DNA of 64,000 nucleotides from contig JASJFT010000151.1 in assembly GCA_030770425.1 (NCBI GenBank), positions 1 through 64,000 on the forward strand, in the 5' to 3' direction. The stretch comes from Darksidea phi (lineage: Eukaryota > Ascomycota > Dothideomycetes > Pleosporales > Lentitheciaceae). The stretch's first letter is position 1. Every line of letters starts with the position of its first letter. Under the pieces are notes generated by a model. That model searched no databases, was not told the origin of the DNA, and saw nothing but the letters and a program-made list of their open reading frames with translations. The translations under genes and the position numbers were made by a program. Positions 36,788 through 47,864 of this stretch are shown one piece after another.

Positions 36788-37209
36788 ATGAGGTCCCTTC
36801 TCACCTTCGCTCTTGCCGTCTTCTCGGCCACCCTTATTGTAGCCGCGCCGTCGGTCAGGTCCGATGTTCAGGCGCTCGACGATGCCCTAACCCAGCTTAG
36901 TCGCCGCGATGGCATCGAGTCCTGCGATGAGTGCGCGGGTCACTTGGACATGTGCATGAAGGTAGGCGATGCACAGCTTTGTGAACTCGCTCGCACGGAA
37001 GTTTGGGGGTAGGGCTAATGTCAACAGTATGCTACCGCGCACGGTATCGGTGGATGCGAGGACGTCTGTATGAGCCGACTCTGCAGGAAGTGGCCCGACG
37101 TAAGGCCTCTTTGGTAGTCAGCGTGTGGATAGGAAAAACGTACTGACTTGATGTGCAGTGTCGCAAATGCGACGAGAAGTACGACCATTGTACCGACCGC
37201 GATGTTTAG
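36788..37209 (+). CDS. Small secreted cysteine-rich protein (9 Cys)
   Basis: Three exons (36788-36961, 37028-37099, 37159-37209; both introns phase 0 with GT-AG ends and CTAAT/CTGAC branch motifs) encode 98 aa. The N terminus MRSLLTFALAVFSATLIVAA is a clear signal peptide. A short propeptide ending in LSRRDG (a possible Kex2 site) precedes a mature domain with nine cysteines spaced CDEC, DMC, GGC, DVC, LC, PDC, RKC and DHC. All cysteines stay in frame only with this splicing. It has no recognised homologue and effector-like features (small, secreted, Cys-rich). Confidence 0.8.
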
Positions 37210-37436
37210 GCGCCATCTACGCCTTGAAGGTGTACGTTTCTCGGCCTTCGGACAGCTGTGGTTATGGCGGCGGGGCACTTCCTTCGACGACGAGGACAGA
37301 CTTGAACGTACCGCGCGACGGCTGCGGGTACGGCTGGATGTGATGGACACATAAATTGATACCCCATACTCTCAATCGACTTCAGACTCCGCGGGCCCTC
37401 TGTGCAATTCTCATCTTGTTCATCTGACGGCAGTAC

Positions 37437-39203
37437 TTAAAGCTTACTTCCCACACTCAACCACTCTCCCTCTGCTACCCGCTTAGAGATCTTGGCCAGT
37501 ACCTCCCCGGCCCAAGCAAAATCATCCAGATCGAGGTAGACCTGCCCACTCAACCTAATCCACCAAGCACCACCATACCACATAGCCGCCATAAAGGTAT
37601 CGTAGTCATCAAGCAATGCCCTGCTAATCCAGTCTCTGACCACGGTCCCCACATCGTCTCTCCGAATAGCCGCTCGAGAGCCCATCTCTTGCAACTTGGC
37701 GACTTCAAGCGGCAATCTCACATTCGCCATGCAGCACCGTGTCAATGTCCCCGTAGAGTTGTCGAGCACCTCTGTACCCAACATGTTCGCGACCTTCTTC
37801 GTACCCTCCTGCACAAGAGTTGTGCAATAGTCTCGAATTGCTTGCTCTCCACCAATGGACTCGCGCCACTGCACGGCGGCGGGAATGCACAGGTATGGCG
37901 CATTGTCGAGCGTACCCACAAACTCGAAATTGGTCACGAAGACGGATTTGGGACTAATGGAGGCCGGAAGGGGGTTGGTGGGCGCTCCAGTCGTGGGGAT
38001 GAAGCCATGCGATGTGGGTAGCGTGGAGCGGATGAGGGGTTGATTGCGCAACGGGATGTGGAGCACTGCACAGCCACGGGGGACGTGAAGCCATCTACAC
38101 ATGGTTAGTATGCTCAGTTTATATCAGGCGGGGGAACAACTTACTTGTGGCAGTTGCTCACAAAGAAGTCAGCGTCTAACTTCCCTAAATCTAATGCAAT
38201 ATGCCCAACCCCGTGCGCTCCATCCACCAAACTTAACACTCCCAACTCTTTACACGCCCCGACCAAAAGCTCAAACGGCATGCGGACACCAGGCATACTA
38301 ACCACAGTATCGAAAACCGCAACCTTCACTCTACCCCCTGCTGCTTCTACTTCCTCTACTTTCTTCTTGAACTCGGAGACTAGCCAGTCGTCTTCCACAG
38401 GATATGTGTAGGCGATCCTAACGGCTGAGGCAGGCGTAGTTTCGGTGATATAACTGATCGTATTCTCACATGCGCCATAAATTGTAGCGAAGTAGAGGAT
38501 ATGATCTCCTTTTCTAAAAATCAAGTTGCGTAGCACCGTATTCACGCCCGTCGTCGCGTTTGGCACGAAGACCACCTCTTCGGTAGGTGCATTGACAACC
38601 TAAACTTGTTAGCAAAGTACGCAAGGTCCGGGAAGAATCGTTGGTGGTTAGCTAGTTAGAATGAAATCAGAGATAACATTACTTTAGATATCACGGCACG
38701 CGATGAGTCGAGAAGTTGGGGGTACGTGTAACGACTGAACTGGTCGGGTCGGGCTTCGGCTTGTTGTTGGAAGGAGTGGAGGGTGTCGCGGACGGAGCGA
38801 GGATAGGTGCCGAAGGAGCCTGGGTGGGTTAATGAGCAGGCCTTGTAATGCAGAGGACGTGGGATAGTTGAAATCTATATAGATGCCTTCCGCAATTGAG
38901 ATAAGCCGAGAAATAGAACCAAGTCGAAGAACCCGTACACGGAAAAGAGAAGCAGTAGCACAATCCACCGCTTCTTGGCGTGTTTTCTGGTAATTGAAGG
39001 TTCGGATGACAGTGCAACATTTGACATGCTCTTTCAGCAAACCCCAGTCGGCAATGCAATAGACGAAGAAAAGGAGCAAGGACCTCACCATGGTTCAAAT
39101 TCCTATACTTCCTATCAAACAGAAACTGATTCCTCAGCTCTTTCCCAAATCCGATCCCCGTCTGCATTCCCATCTCGAGAGCCGTTCCATCTATTGTCGT
39201 CAT
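37437..39203 (-). CDS. PLP-dependent class V aminotransferase
   Basis: Four exons encode 454 aa: 39203-39089, 38819-38683, 38599-38145 and 38094-37437 (introns 269, 83 and 50 bp). The fold-type I, class V features are in order. The N-terminal LNHGSFGTYP motif, split by intron 1, is followed by VFVPNATTGVNTVLRN, VAVFDTVVSMPGVRMPFE, the SLVDGAHGVGHIALDLGKLD strand with the PLP-binding Asp/His, and NCHKWLHVPRGC with the Schiff-base lysine at residue 236. This is the isopenicillin-N-epimerase-like/cysteine-desulfurase-like group common in fungi; a true epimerase or desulfurase role is not implied. Intron 1 is unusually long for this window. Confidence 0.88.
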
Positions 39204-39775
39204 GGTTCACCAAGATCTCGTCAAGAAATTTCCAAATCGCCTTGTACAAAGAAGAGATGAGGCGGTAGAATCGAAGTCTTATATACGGCAAAAAGAACCC
39301 CAAGGGGTTTAACTTGTGTGAGTCAGACTCATTGCGGGCGGGGATAGCTTCTGCCCGATTGCGATGTAGAGCGTAGGGCGTGCATGTTGTTGTCGCTGGT
39401 TTGTCATGGAATTGGCGAATTAGAGTAGTGCGGTTAGCGACGGATTGGATCGGTGGACCGTGCATTTGGACCGGTTCCGGGTGGTAGCGAAGTATTCGCT
39501 TTCAAGTTATAATCTGCTAATGTGTATTGCCATCGAGGACTTTTCATCTAGCTACATCTATCTTGCTTCCCCCTCGAAGATGAATTCAGCCGCCAGGATG
39601 CATAGGTTCGGTCCGCGGCCAGAACCAGCTTTAATTATGTACAATATAAGGAGGAAAAGAAGAAAAGGATTGCCCAGCATCGCATTCGTTGCAAATCTGC
39701 TTCGACGTCCCGCCAGCACAGCACAGTGAAACATACTTTTCAAAACAACACAAGGAGAATCATGATAAGCTTTTC
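39204..39775. other. Intergenic region
   Basis: About 0.57 kb between genes on the same strand. Nothing recognised. Confidence 0.6.
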
Positions 39776-40804
39776 TCAAATTGTGCGCACATTCCTCGCC
39801 GCCTCGTTCTTCATACGCCTGCGGTATTGATCGCGGAACTGTATCCTGCCGTAGGTACCCAGACCGACGGAGCCGACGAAGCCAATCAACCATATGCAGG
39901 TGATCAAGAGACCAGTGGGGAAGAATGCGAGGGTTGTTCCGGGAAGTACGAAAGGAGGTGCGCTTGCCATGGCGGGGGCTGCGGAGGCTTGCTTAGCGAA
40001 GATGCCGTTGACGAAGGCTGCATCCTGAGAGGCGAGAGTGGCTTTGACCTCCTGGCCGGATGTGGGGCTTTTGGCGGTGAGCTCGATTTGCGGGATGAGG
40101 AGCGGTTGCAGGGCCGCTCTGTTGGTGGTCAGTGGTGGTGGTACAGTTGTCAGCATGAAAACTACTTACGGAGTCATGGGAGTGCTCATGAGGCTTTTGT
40201 CGATCTGCCCAACGTACATAAGCACCTTGAGCTGCAAAGGGTCGTTGGCCTGCCTTTTCACAAGCGTTCCGTCAACGCCCCTCGCCTTGATTGGCGGCCA
40301 ATCTATCCCGCGCTTCGTAACAGTAGCATTCATGTCCGACACAGTAGCGTTTTGGTAGGACAGCGTCATGCTCACATCGGCGGCGACGATGCCGGTCCAG
40401 GGATCGACGGGCGCTGACAGATTGTACATGCGAAGCTCAGCTTTGAAGACGCCCGTCTGGTCGTCGAGAAATGGAAGATTGTAGCAGACGGCGATACCGC
40501 TGGGATTGGATGCCTGCCCGTTGAGCGATTGAAGTGCCGTCCCACATGCTGCCTTGGTCTGCTCCTCCCATTGCGCGAAGTCAATCTTTGATGCGTCGCC
40601 AGAAGCCGGTGTCGGTATGGCCTGCGGAGGGGCGGCGGCACCATTGGAGTCTTGTCGTCGAGTGAGGGAGGCTATCAAATCGGCATCGCGCCTCAATGCT
40701 TGCTCGATGTCCTCGCCCCGTTGAAATAGCACGTTGGGTGCGCGGGCCTTGGCCGAAGCGTAACCGGCGAGAAGAAGGCCAGCCAGGGCGTGGTTGAGCA
40801 GCAT
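39776..40804 (-). CDS. Conserved secretory-pathway protein with C-terminal TM
   Basis: Two exons (40804-40170, 40118-39776; 51-bp intron) encode 325 aa. There is an N-terminal signal sequence (LLNHALAGLLLAGYASA) and a lumenal region with several N-glycosylation sequons (NLS, NAT). A conserved core contains CGTALQSLNGQASNPSGIAV, CYNLPFLDDQTGVFKAELR and GIVAADVSMTLSYQNATV. One TM helix (about LAFFPTGLLITCIWLIGFVG) is followed by a short basic tail, YGRIQFRDQYRRRMKN. I recognise this as a widespread fungal protein of unknown function, possibly the DUF7729 group, but I am not certain of the number. Confidence 0.8.
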
Positions 40805-42720
40805 CGCAAAGCAAGAGATTAGGAAGAAGCTGCTGTATTAAAGGCGTCTAAGGAGAAGGAATGGGAGTGCCGAGCTGGCCAGCAGCGGTTGGAAAGAGGG
40901 TGGGGAGAAGAGAAACTGAGAAGGGAAACAAAGAGTGAAGATGAGAAGTCAACGACTCTGCATGGGAGGAATTAAGAAAAGTGGACGCAACGGAGCAACA
41001 GTGGGGTGACGACGGCGTAGGCCCCAAGGTCCGTAGGAGCGGCGTGTAATGGCGTGAGGGTCGAGGGCACCTAGACTCAGCCAGGAGCAGCAAGCCGAGT
41101 TGGAGGTGTCATGGCGCGGTTGAGACGAACTGCGACTGACGCTGAGACGAGTGGCGGGGGACGAGGTTATGCAGACGGTTGATCGAGGCTCGCGAAGAAG
41201 CTTAAGTGCGCCAGATGGTGCCTAAAGGGCTAGTGGCGAGCTAAAAGCCAACCAAGCTTTGCGGTGTGCGTGTGCGTGGTGTAGTCGGCATGAAGAGTGC
41301 GGAGAGCGAGGGCCCCTTGAGACAATTGGTGTTGAAGTCTCGCTTCAGAAGGCCCGTGACTCGCCTGGCGGGCGAATGAGCAGGCGGGCCGGCCGCAACG
41401 TGCCGAGCCTCTCGTGCCTGCACGGTTTCACGTCCGCCTCGTCACCTCGTCGCTCGTCTGGATGGATGCATCGTGAATGGTGAATCACGCCTACGCCTGC
41501 GAGCCGACTCCAGCTTCAAGACAGGCCGTGACAGCTCGCCCTGGCGGCTCGCCCGTCTGGACACACACAATCAAACGCCCAGCACCGGCTCCCAGGACCA
41601 AACAGCCAAACAGCCAAACAGTGCGCCCGACGATCCAGCGCGTCGCCCACGCCCATGTCGCCCTGGACGGCGAGTCAGACGCCGGGAGAGACCTTCCTGT
41701 CCGGCGCCCGGAGAGACCTTCTTCCTGCCCGGCGCCCGGAGAGACCTTCTTCCTGTCCGGCGCCCGGAGAGACCTTCTTCCTGTCCGGCGCCCGGAGAGA
41801 CCTTCTTCCTGTCTGGCGCCCGGAGAGACCTTCTTCCTGTCCGGCGCCCGGAGAGACCTTCTTCCTGTCCGGCGCCCCGGCGAAACCTTCTTCCCGTCCG
41901 ACGCCGCCCAGGAGTTACGGTGAAGGGTGACACACAACATGGCGTCCTGTCCCGTCGTCGCAGTCCCGTCGCAGGCCCGGGCAGATAGCAGCATCGTCCC
42001 TTTATAGCCGTCCCAATGACGGCGGCGTCGCTGTCGAGCATGCCATCGCACCGTCGCTCACCATGGCGACGCCCGCGAATGAAGCTCGCCGACGCCCGCC
42101 CCGCCGATGCCTGCGCTGTCGGGACGGCGCGCTGTATACATCCCCTCGCCGCGATGATCTGGCACCACACGAGCGCTGCTGACAATGGCTGCCCTGCGAA
42201 CAGGTGCAGACGACCGTCGCCCTGAACGAGGCGACTCCGAGCGAGCCACGTTCGCGTGCAGCATGCTAGCCTACATGGGCGCCCTCGTGCCTAATGTGCA
42301 TTCGCCCAACACCCCAACTCGAGGGCATATATTGTCAACGGATACTAATGCGGTGCGGAATGCAGAGGTGCAGAGAGCAATGTGCCAGCACATCAAAAAG
42401 CCTTCTGCGCGTTTTCTCGACATAGCCTGGTCCTGCCCCAGGCTTTCGTGATGGAGCCCAAGTCCTTTCCCAGCCTGCATCAATACATGTATTTGGGCTG
42501 AGCGCCTGGGTGCACTTTCCCTTCACTGCGTGCTCCCACGCTCCCCCCTCTTGTGCTGCTATGCCCTTTTGCTTTTTCATGCTTCTCTGCGCGTCCTCCT
42601 GCTCGCTTCCACCAATCACCGCCCACCTCCCGCCTGCATTTGCCCTCCTGCGGCCTCGTCCCATCTCTCATTGATCCATTTCGTGTTCACCTGATAGATC
42701 GGCTTTTCACGCTTGCAGCA
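40805..42720. other. Long divergent intergenic region
   Basis: About 1.9 kb of GC-rich DNA between two divergent starts, holding the minisatellite at 41681-41900. Long stop-free stretches on both strands are a by-product of its composition. The 200 bp before 42721 is pyrimidine-rich and ends CGCTTGCAGCA before the ATG, which could be a 5'UTR intron acceptor. Confidence 0.6.
41681..41900. repeat. 28-bp GC-rich minisatellite, about 8 units
   Basis: A unit of the form GGAGAGACCTTCTTCCTGTC plus CGGCGCCC repeats about eight times. The first unit is 3 bp short, six are nearly identical (with single C/T changes), and the last is degenerate (CGAAACCTTCTTCCCGTCCGA). Each unit contains the palindrome GGCGCC. 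Because 28 is not a multiple of 3, any translation cycles through all frames, so I treat it as non-coding. Confidence 0.95.
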
Positions 42721-44697
42721 ATGCAGCACAACTCCAGCTCCCCATGGCGGACGCCTGCGTCGGACTACGCCAAACCGCAGTACCTACAGCACACCGTGTC
42801 CATGGTCAACCTACACGATGAACCGACCTGGTACAACCGTGGACCCCCATCCCCCACGGCCTCTTCTGTCTCATCTTGCACGAGTCGAAGTGCGACTCCG
42901 ACAGGTTCTAATGCCAATACCAACAACCCCTGGTTAAATAACATGGCCAGCCCGAGTTCGACGTACTCGGGCAAGTCGACCAACTCCTCCCCAAAGGATA
43001 GCCCAAACCGGACCCCACAACACATGAGTCGATCCACCACCCCGGTTGCTCCTCAGCCATTAAGGCCCATCAACCCAGCAACGGGATTCGTACCCATGCC
43101 TCCCCCTCCATCAGCCGCAGGCGAGTCGTTGAGAAGCACAGAATATCCTGGCTCACCGATTCCTATCTTCCCCGGATCGCCGAACCCCTATCGACAAACA
43201 CTCTTTCCTTTCTCGCCCTTGGTCAACGGGTTCATCAACACGTCGTTGCTCTCTTCCCAGGGACAGTCGCTTTCGGGATGGTTCTACGATCTTGCAAGAA
43301 AGCAGTACGGGGAACCAAGCATGGTTAGAAAGGTCTGGCAATGGACCCTGTCTAACCCTAGACTCGCGATACTGCTCGTTGTATGCGATGATGTGGCGTC
43401 GTGGCGCCAGGCGGCATTCTTTGACCTTAGGGATGAGAATCTCCCTTTTCCAGAAGACCGTCTTCAAGGGATCGTATCGGATCCACGTAAAGTCGTCGAC
43501 GAACAATGGCGAGCTACGTCGAAGGAGCTTCCGCTGAATGGACTTCACGTGGATTTTACCTCCCGCGAGACGGTACCGCTACAGCACATCAATCTGATTC
43601 GAACGTCAAGAGGTGCTGAGAAGAGCGTCGATCGCGTTCGGATGCTTCCAAATAACGAAGACCGCATTCTTATTCGAAAAAGATTCGTCATCACTCGGCC
43701 AAACCAGAAGAGTACGCTTTTAGAGCAGATCAACAAGTTCAAAGCCTACGATCACAAGAACATTGCCAAGCTTCTTTGCTCATACGCTCAACCGAGCCAT
43801 GTGGGGGTTGTCACTGCAAAGGCTCAATACAGTCTTGACGATTATCTAAGCCTGCCGGGAACAGATCCGAACCGCTCGAAGCTACTAGTCGACTGGATGT
43901 ATGATCTATCTCAGGCGCTTGAATACCTTCATTCGCAGTCAATCTGTCATCGCCACATCCGACCACGCAAAATTCTCATCGATGGTTCACGTATATACTT
44001 CGCCCCTTTCGGCATTGGAAGCGGCAGTGACACCCTCAGCCCAACCGTACCCAGCCCACAACGCCTCGACCAGATCCAGACCTACTTTAACGACCAAACA
44101 TACGTTTATGCCGCGCCAGAGACGCTCGTTTCACGCGGGAAGCGCTTCTCAGACGTCTTCTCTCTCGGCTGTGTTTTCTTGTCTATGATGACAGTTGCTC
44201 AAGGCCACTCACTCTCTCTATTTGCTCAGTACAGAGCAGGCTCTTCCCACGATGCTTCATTCCACAATCACTTGGATCGCGTTGCAAGTTGGCGAAACCG
44301 CTTGCACGCCATGACGACTTCAGGACAGCGGAACGGCACTGCCGGGCCGGGCCGCAAAACGCGGCAGCTTAAATCGGAAGCCGATTGGCTCCAGATCATC
44401 GAAGAGATGATCAAAGCCAAACCGAAAGAGCGGACTAAAATGGCGGTTATTGTGAACGGCTACGGGAATGGAAAGGCAATAGGAGGCCGCAGAAGAAGCC
44501 TGGATGGGGGTGGGTACAGTGGACAGGCAGCAGCGGTACTTGGTGGGCTCGCTGGCAATGGCGTGAATGGTGGTCCGGTCGGCAGTGGCATGAATGGCAG
44601 GCTAGGGCCCGCTGGACAGAAACCAGAGCTCAGCGTGTTTGATGGTTATTTTCAGCAACAACAGCCACGAAGGTTTGAGCAAGCGGGTGGTTGGTGA
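42721..44697 (+). CDS. Predicted pseudokinase with disordered N terminus
   Basis: The ATG at 42721 gives a 658-aa, single-exon protein. Residues 1-170 are Ser/Pro/Asn-rich and disordered. A region of about 150 residues follows, including FYDLARKQYGEPSMVRKVWQ. From about residue 320 comes a protein-kinase-like fold: an IRKRF strand, KFKAYDHKNIAKLLCSYAQP (helix C), MYDLSQALEYLHSQ, then CHRHIRPRKILI where kinases have HRDIKPxNIL. Here Asp is replaced by His412 and Asn by Lys417. DFG reads PFG (429-431). APE (YAAPETL) and the helix-F Asp (FSDVFSLGCVF) are present. Loss of catalytic-loop and metal-binding Asp argues for a pseudokinase scaffold. Its tail is Gly/Asn-rich. Confidence 0.85.
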   Translation: MQHNSSSPWRTPASDYAKPQYLQHTVSMVNLHDEPTWYNRGPPSPTASSVSSCTSRSATPTGSNANTNNPWLNNMASPSSTYSGKSTNSSPKDSPNRTPQHMSRSTTPVAPQPLRPINPATGFVPMPPPPSAAGESLRSTEYPGSPIPIFPGSPNPYRQTLFPFSPLVNGFINTSLLSSQGQSLSGWFYDLARKQYGEPSMVRKVWQWTLSNPRLAILLVVCDDVASWRQAAFFDLRDENLPFPEDRLQGIVSDPRKVVDEQWRATSKELPLNGLHVDFTSRETVPLQHINLIRTSRGAEKSVDRVRMLPNNEDRILIRKRFVITRPNQKSTLLEQINKFKAYDHKNIAKLLCSYAQPSHVGVVTAKAQYSLDDYLSLPGTDPNRSKLLVDWMYDLSQALEYLHSQSICHRHIRPRKILIDGSRIYFAPFGIGSGSDTLSPTVPSPQRLDQIQTYFNDQTYVYAAPETLVSRGKRFSDVFSLGCVFLSMMTVAQGHSLSLFAQYRAGSSHDASFHNHLDRVASWRNRLHAMTTSGQRNGTAGPGRKTRQLKSEADWLQIIEEMIKAKPKERTKMAVIVNGYGNGKAIGGRRRSLDGGGYSGQAAAVLGGLAGNGVNGGPVGSGMNGRLGPAGQKPELSVFDGYFQQQQPRRFEQAGGW

Positions 44698-45809
44698 ACA
44701 TCGCTTGAAACGACGATGCCACACCAGCTAGAACGCGACAGCTCGGCGTCGGCTGGCTTCGGTGAACGAAACAGACATCGCAGATGTCACGAAGAGTGAT
44801 CGGAAGGATGAGGCGGAATATATCGGGATTGCATCGTGGCACTTACCTTCCCTGTCTTGCGCCTTTTATACATATAGTTTTTTCGGGCTGGACATTTGAT
44901 ACCCCTTCACACATGTTGGAAGAGACGACGGGAGAGAGAGCATTTGGTTTCGAAAGCACAACGACAGGGCTGCATGAGAGGAAGATATCAATAAGACACT
45001 GCACTGATGATGTAGCATTTTGGCTCGTTTCTTTGGTCGTGCGATTTTATTAGCGAATAGATAGGATGGAGTAAAGATGGCGCTGGTAGGGTGTCTGCAA
45101 GATAGTTGTCATAGTATCTTGTCTGATAATAAAGCTTCTCGGAATATTGAATTCTTGTATCCAAGTTCCCCAATTGCTGGCTCTCTAGTCATTAGTTATC
45201 CCACGCATCTTTTATGCTCCATGTACATGATTATTTTTGATTAATACTCTCGTTGGTTCTAGAGCACCCTCTTCCATATCACTCAAACTCAAAACAATCT
45301 ATTTAGCCATAGTGTCCTATCCCCTAACCATGCTCTCAAACCGAACTTGAAGCGAGGTAGCGTATCCCATTAGGCAGAACTATTCTATGCACACCATTCC
45401 ACTCGATTGCTTTCGCACGAGAGGTGAGGGGAGATGGTGGGAGCGGTAGGGGCGGAACTGGCAGTGAACGGGGAGAGGTAGAAAGATGGCGGAGAAAGAG
45501 GGAACGAGCGGGAAAGAGCTTAAAGATGAATGAGTGTCTCGCACTACCGGTCATTAAACACAACTTAAGGAAACGTACTCAAAAGGAACTATGGATCTAT
45601 AGTCCTTAGACATGGAGGGAAAAGCATGTCGAAAATGGGAAGTTTATGCAAGCTTGTAATACAGATACATGCATTGAAGGGTATTCTCGCGTTTGGTATT
45701 ACACACATATCAGCAAAGACGAGTCCAGTCAGCGCGCAATCGCACACGCCAAGTCCACCCAGTGCCACAAGCCAATTACACGTCGAACTTAACACAGCTC
45801 CTAGGTACC
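44698..45809. other. Convergent intergenic region
   Basis: About 1.1 kb between convergent genes (pseudokinase and CAP). No gene or RNA recognised. Confidence 0.6.
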
Positions 45810-47564
45810 TTATCCTGCATGTTCTACAATCTCGCTCACTAGTTTCCCATTCTTTACGTACGTTCTCATCTGCTCCGGAACCGGATTCTCGACGAAATCC
45901 TCTTCAGGCGTTGGCAAATTGATGTTGACGCTCGAACTTTTACTGGTAAAGATTTCTGTGTTCAAGGAGTCCTTCGATAAATAAATGGTAGCGCCGTCAA
46001 CTTGATCAAGCAAAATGGTAGGCAGGGTTCCGATGACCTGGAGGGCGAACCTGGGGCACTTGATGACATCGACGGAGCTGACTAGAGAATCGATAACAAG
46101 AGACGTCCTTTCTGAGTTATCGAGCGAGATGGCGTTGGCTTTGCCGTTGATGCGGATGGTAGTATTTTTGCAGCGTGAGATGAGAATCGAGTGCTGCATT
46201 TCAGCATCGATCTCCACCATTTCACTAGGGTTATCAAAATGTTCCTATAGTTTAGTAAGCACTTGTGTGCAAAGAATTTTCGTGTGGTTTCATCTTACTA
46301 TTATCCACTTGTTTCCGTCCAACTCCTTCTTCGGCGGTTTCTTCGTGCGCATGCTCTCTGGTTTGGGCTTCTTGCCAGGAGGGGCTGGACTCTTACTCCG
46401 CAGGGAACCATTACTATCGCTCCGCGTCGGCACAGGTGCGGTGGCACGCAGCGACGGGTTCTTGTGGGTCATTTGGCTGGGATCCACCTTCTTCAGTCCT
46501 TTTGTAACCGCCTCGCCCTTGTTCAGCTCGTCAAATACGGCACCCATGTCTGCCGCAGACTTCTTTGTTGCGGGCGCTGCGCCGGGAGGCGGGGGAAGAC
46601 CTGGCGGGGGCGGAGGTCCGGGAGGGGGTGGGATGCCCCCTGGCGGCGGAGGTGGCGGAGGCGGAATACTAGATGCAGGCGGACCTGAGGAACCATCTTT
46701 GACCTGTTTGGCCGCCTCCTTCGCATCGATGCCGTCCTGGTTCCATGCGACAGAGGTGGTGTGGTACTTCTTTGCGTATTCGGAGAGGGCTTTGAAGAGC
46801 TTGTAGTATGCCTGGACCCACTCGACATTGGTCTTCTCCGGCTTGTCCTTGTACTCCTTAAGCACTTTGTTGCCGAAGATCTGAGCTCCTCCAAACAGCT
46901 CCGAGATGTATTCATAGGGCTTCGGGCTGCCCTCGACAGTGACCCAGCCCAAAGCACCCACACCATCTGCGACCATGGTCAAGGGATCGCGCAGTTGTGG
47001 CTCGCGATTGCCCTGGCGGATCTCGTCGACCTTCTCCATGGCGGCCTGGAGGTCCTTGAGAATCTCCATGCACGTAGAAATGTCGGGCTTTGTGGCCTTG
47101 GTCGCAATGAGAAGGAACTCGCGCTGGGCGGTGAAAGCCTGCTGCACCGCTTTGGCCTGACCGTCAATGACAGTGCCTAGTTTGCTGCTCAAGTCCAGCC
47201 ATGACTTCAACTCGGTGTTGAGAAGTGCATCAAACGCTTCGATGGAAGGAGGCAGGCTTTCGGCTTTGGGCGCCGACGGAGCGCTTATAGCCGCAGTTGT
47301 CGAGCCGGCGGGAAGGGTCGAGGCTCCGTTCGGGGCGGCATCGTTGAAGCCTACGGACGACGAGGCTATGTCCTCCAGACGGGATGTGGCAGCTTCGAGC
47401 CTGTAGATAACCGCTGTCAGCACGTTGCTCGTCGTTGCAATCGGACCCCGACGGCCCAGGACCTGCGCTGGAGACCCGGCCATGGTAGGAAATCATGCTG
47501 CTTGGTGGGAGGATACACACCGCTTTATAAGAGTGGTCAAGTTGTTCATGTTGTTCTGAGCCAT
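45810..47564 (-). CDS. SRV2: Adenylyl cyclase-associated protein CAP/Srv2
   Basis: Three exons (47564-47521, 47400-46299, 46244-45810; introns 120 and 54 bp) encode 526 aa. Exon 1 supplies MAQNNMNNLTTLIK, which joins the hallmark RLEAATSRLEDIASS motif. The helical folded domain (about residues 55-230, ending KKYHTTSVAWNQDG) follows. A polyproline stretch (SIPPPPPPPPGGIPPPPG) comes next, then a WH2-like/KNPSLR segment and a C-terminal beta-helix CARP domain (KELDGNKWIIEHFDNPSEMV and on). CAP recycles cofilin-bound ADP-actin monomers and links to adenylyl cyclase in yeast. It lies head-to-head with the MAK32-like gene, about 300 bp between starts. Confidence 0.95.
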
Positions 47565-47864
47565 GCTGCCCGCAGAGCTCGGGGAAGGGGGCAGATGGGC
47601 GCTTGCCTTCTAGAAAGCTCCGGAGTTTTGGAAGTTCTGGGGTTAGGAATAGATGCGCTGCAGGGAGAACGGCGGCTCGATGGTAGGGCTCGAGGGCACA
47701 GAAGAAGCGTGGAAGCTATGCCGCGAGCGTGTCAGTTCACTTGTCACACTTTCTCCTGCATCCGTAGCCATACAGTGCACTAGCGCGCCAAGAAGACAGC
47801 TCCCAGCAACCGCCATTCAGTGTTCAATGTCACGCGTCAGCCCAACCACCACGACACACCCAAC

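Noticed and set aside
41477..42051. Long open frames on both strands across the minisatellite
   Set aside because: The 28-bp unit has no stop in several frames and cycles through all three, giving repetitive ERPSSCPAPGE-like translations on both strands. There is no start context, splice structure or homology.
46523..46806. Gly-rich plus-strand frame opposite the CAP polyproline segment
   Set aside because: It is the antisense of poly-Pro codons in the well-supported CAP/Srv2 gene.
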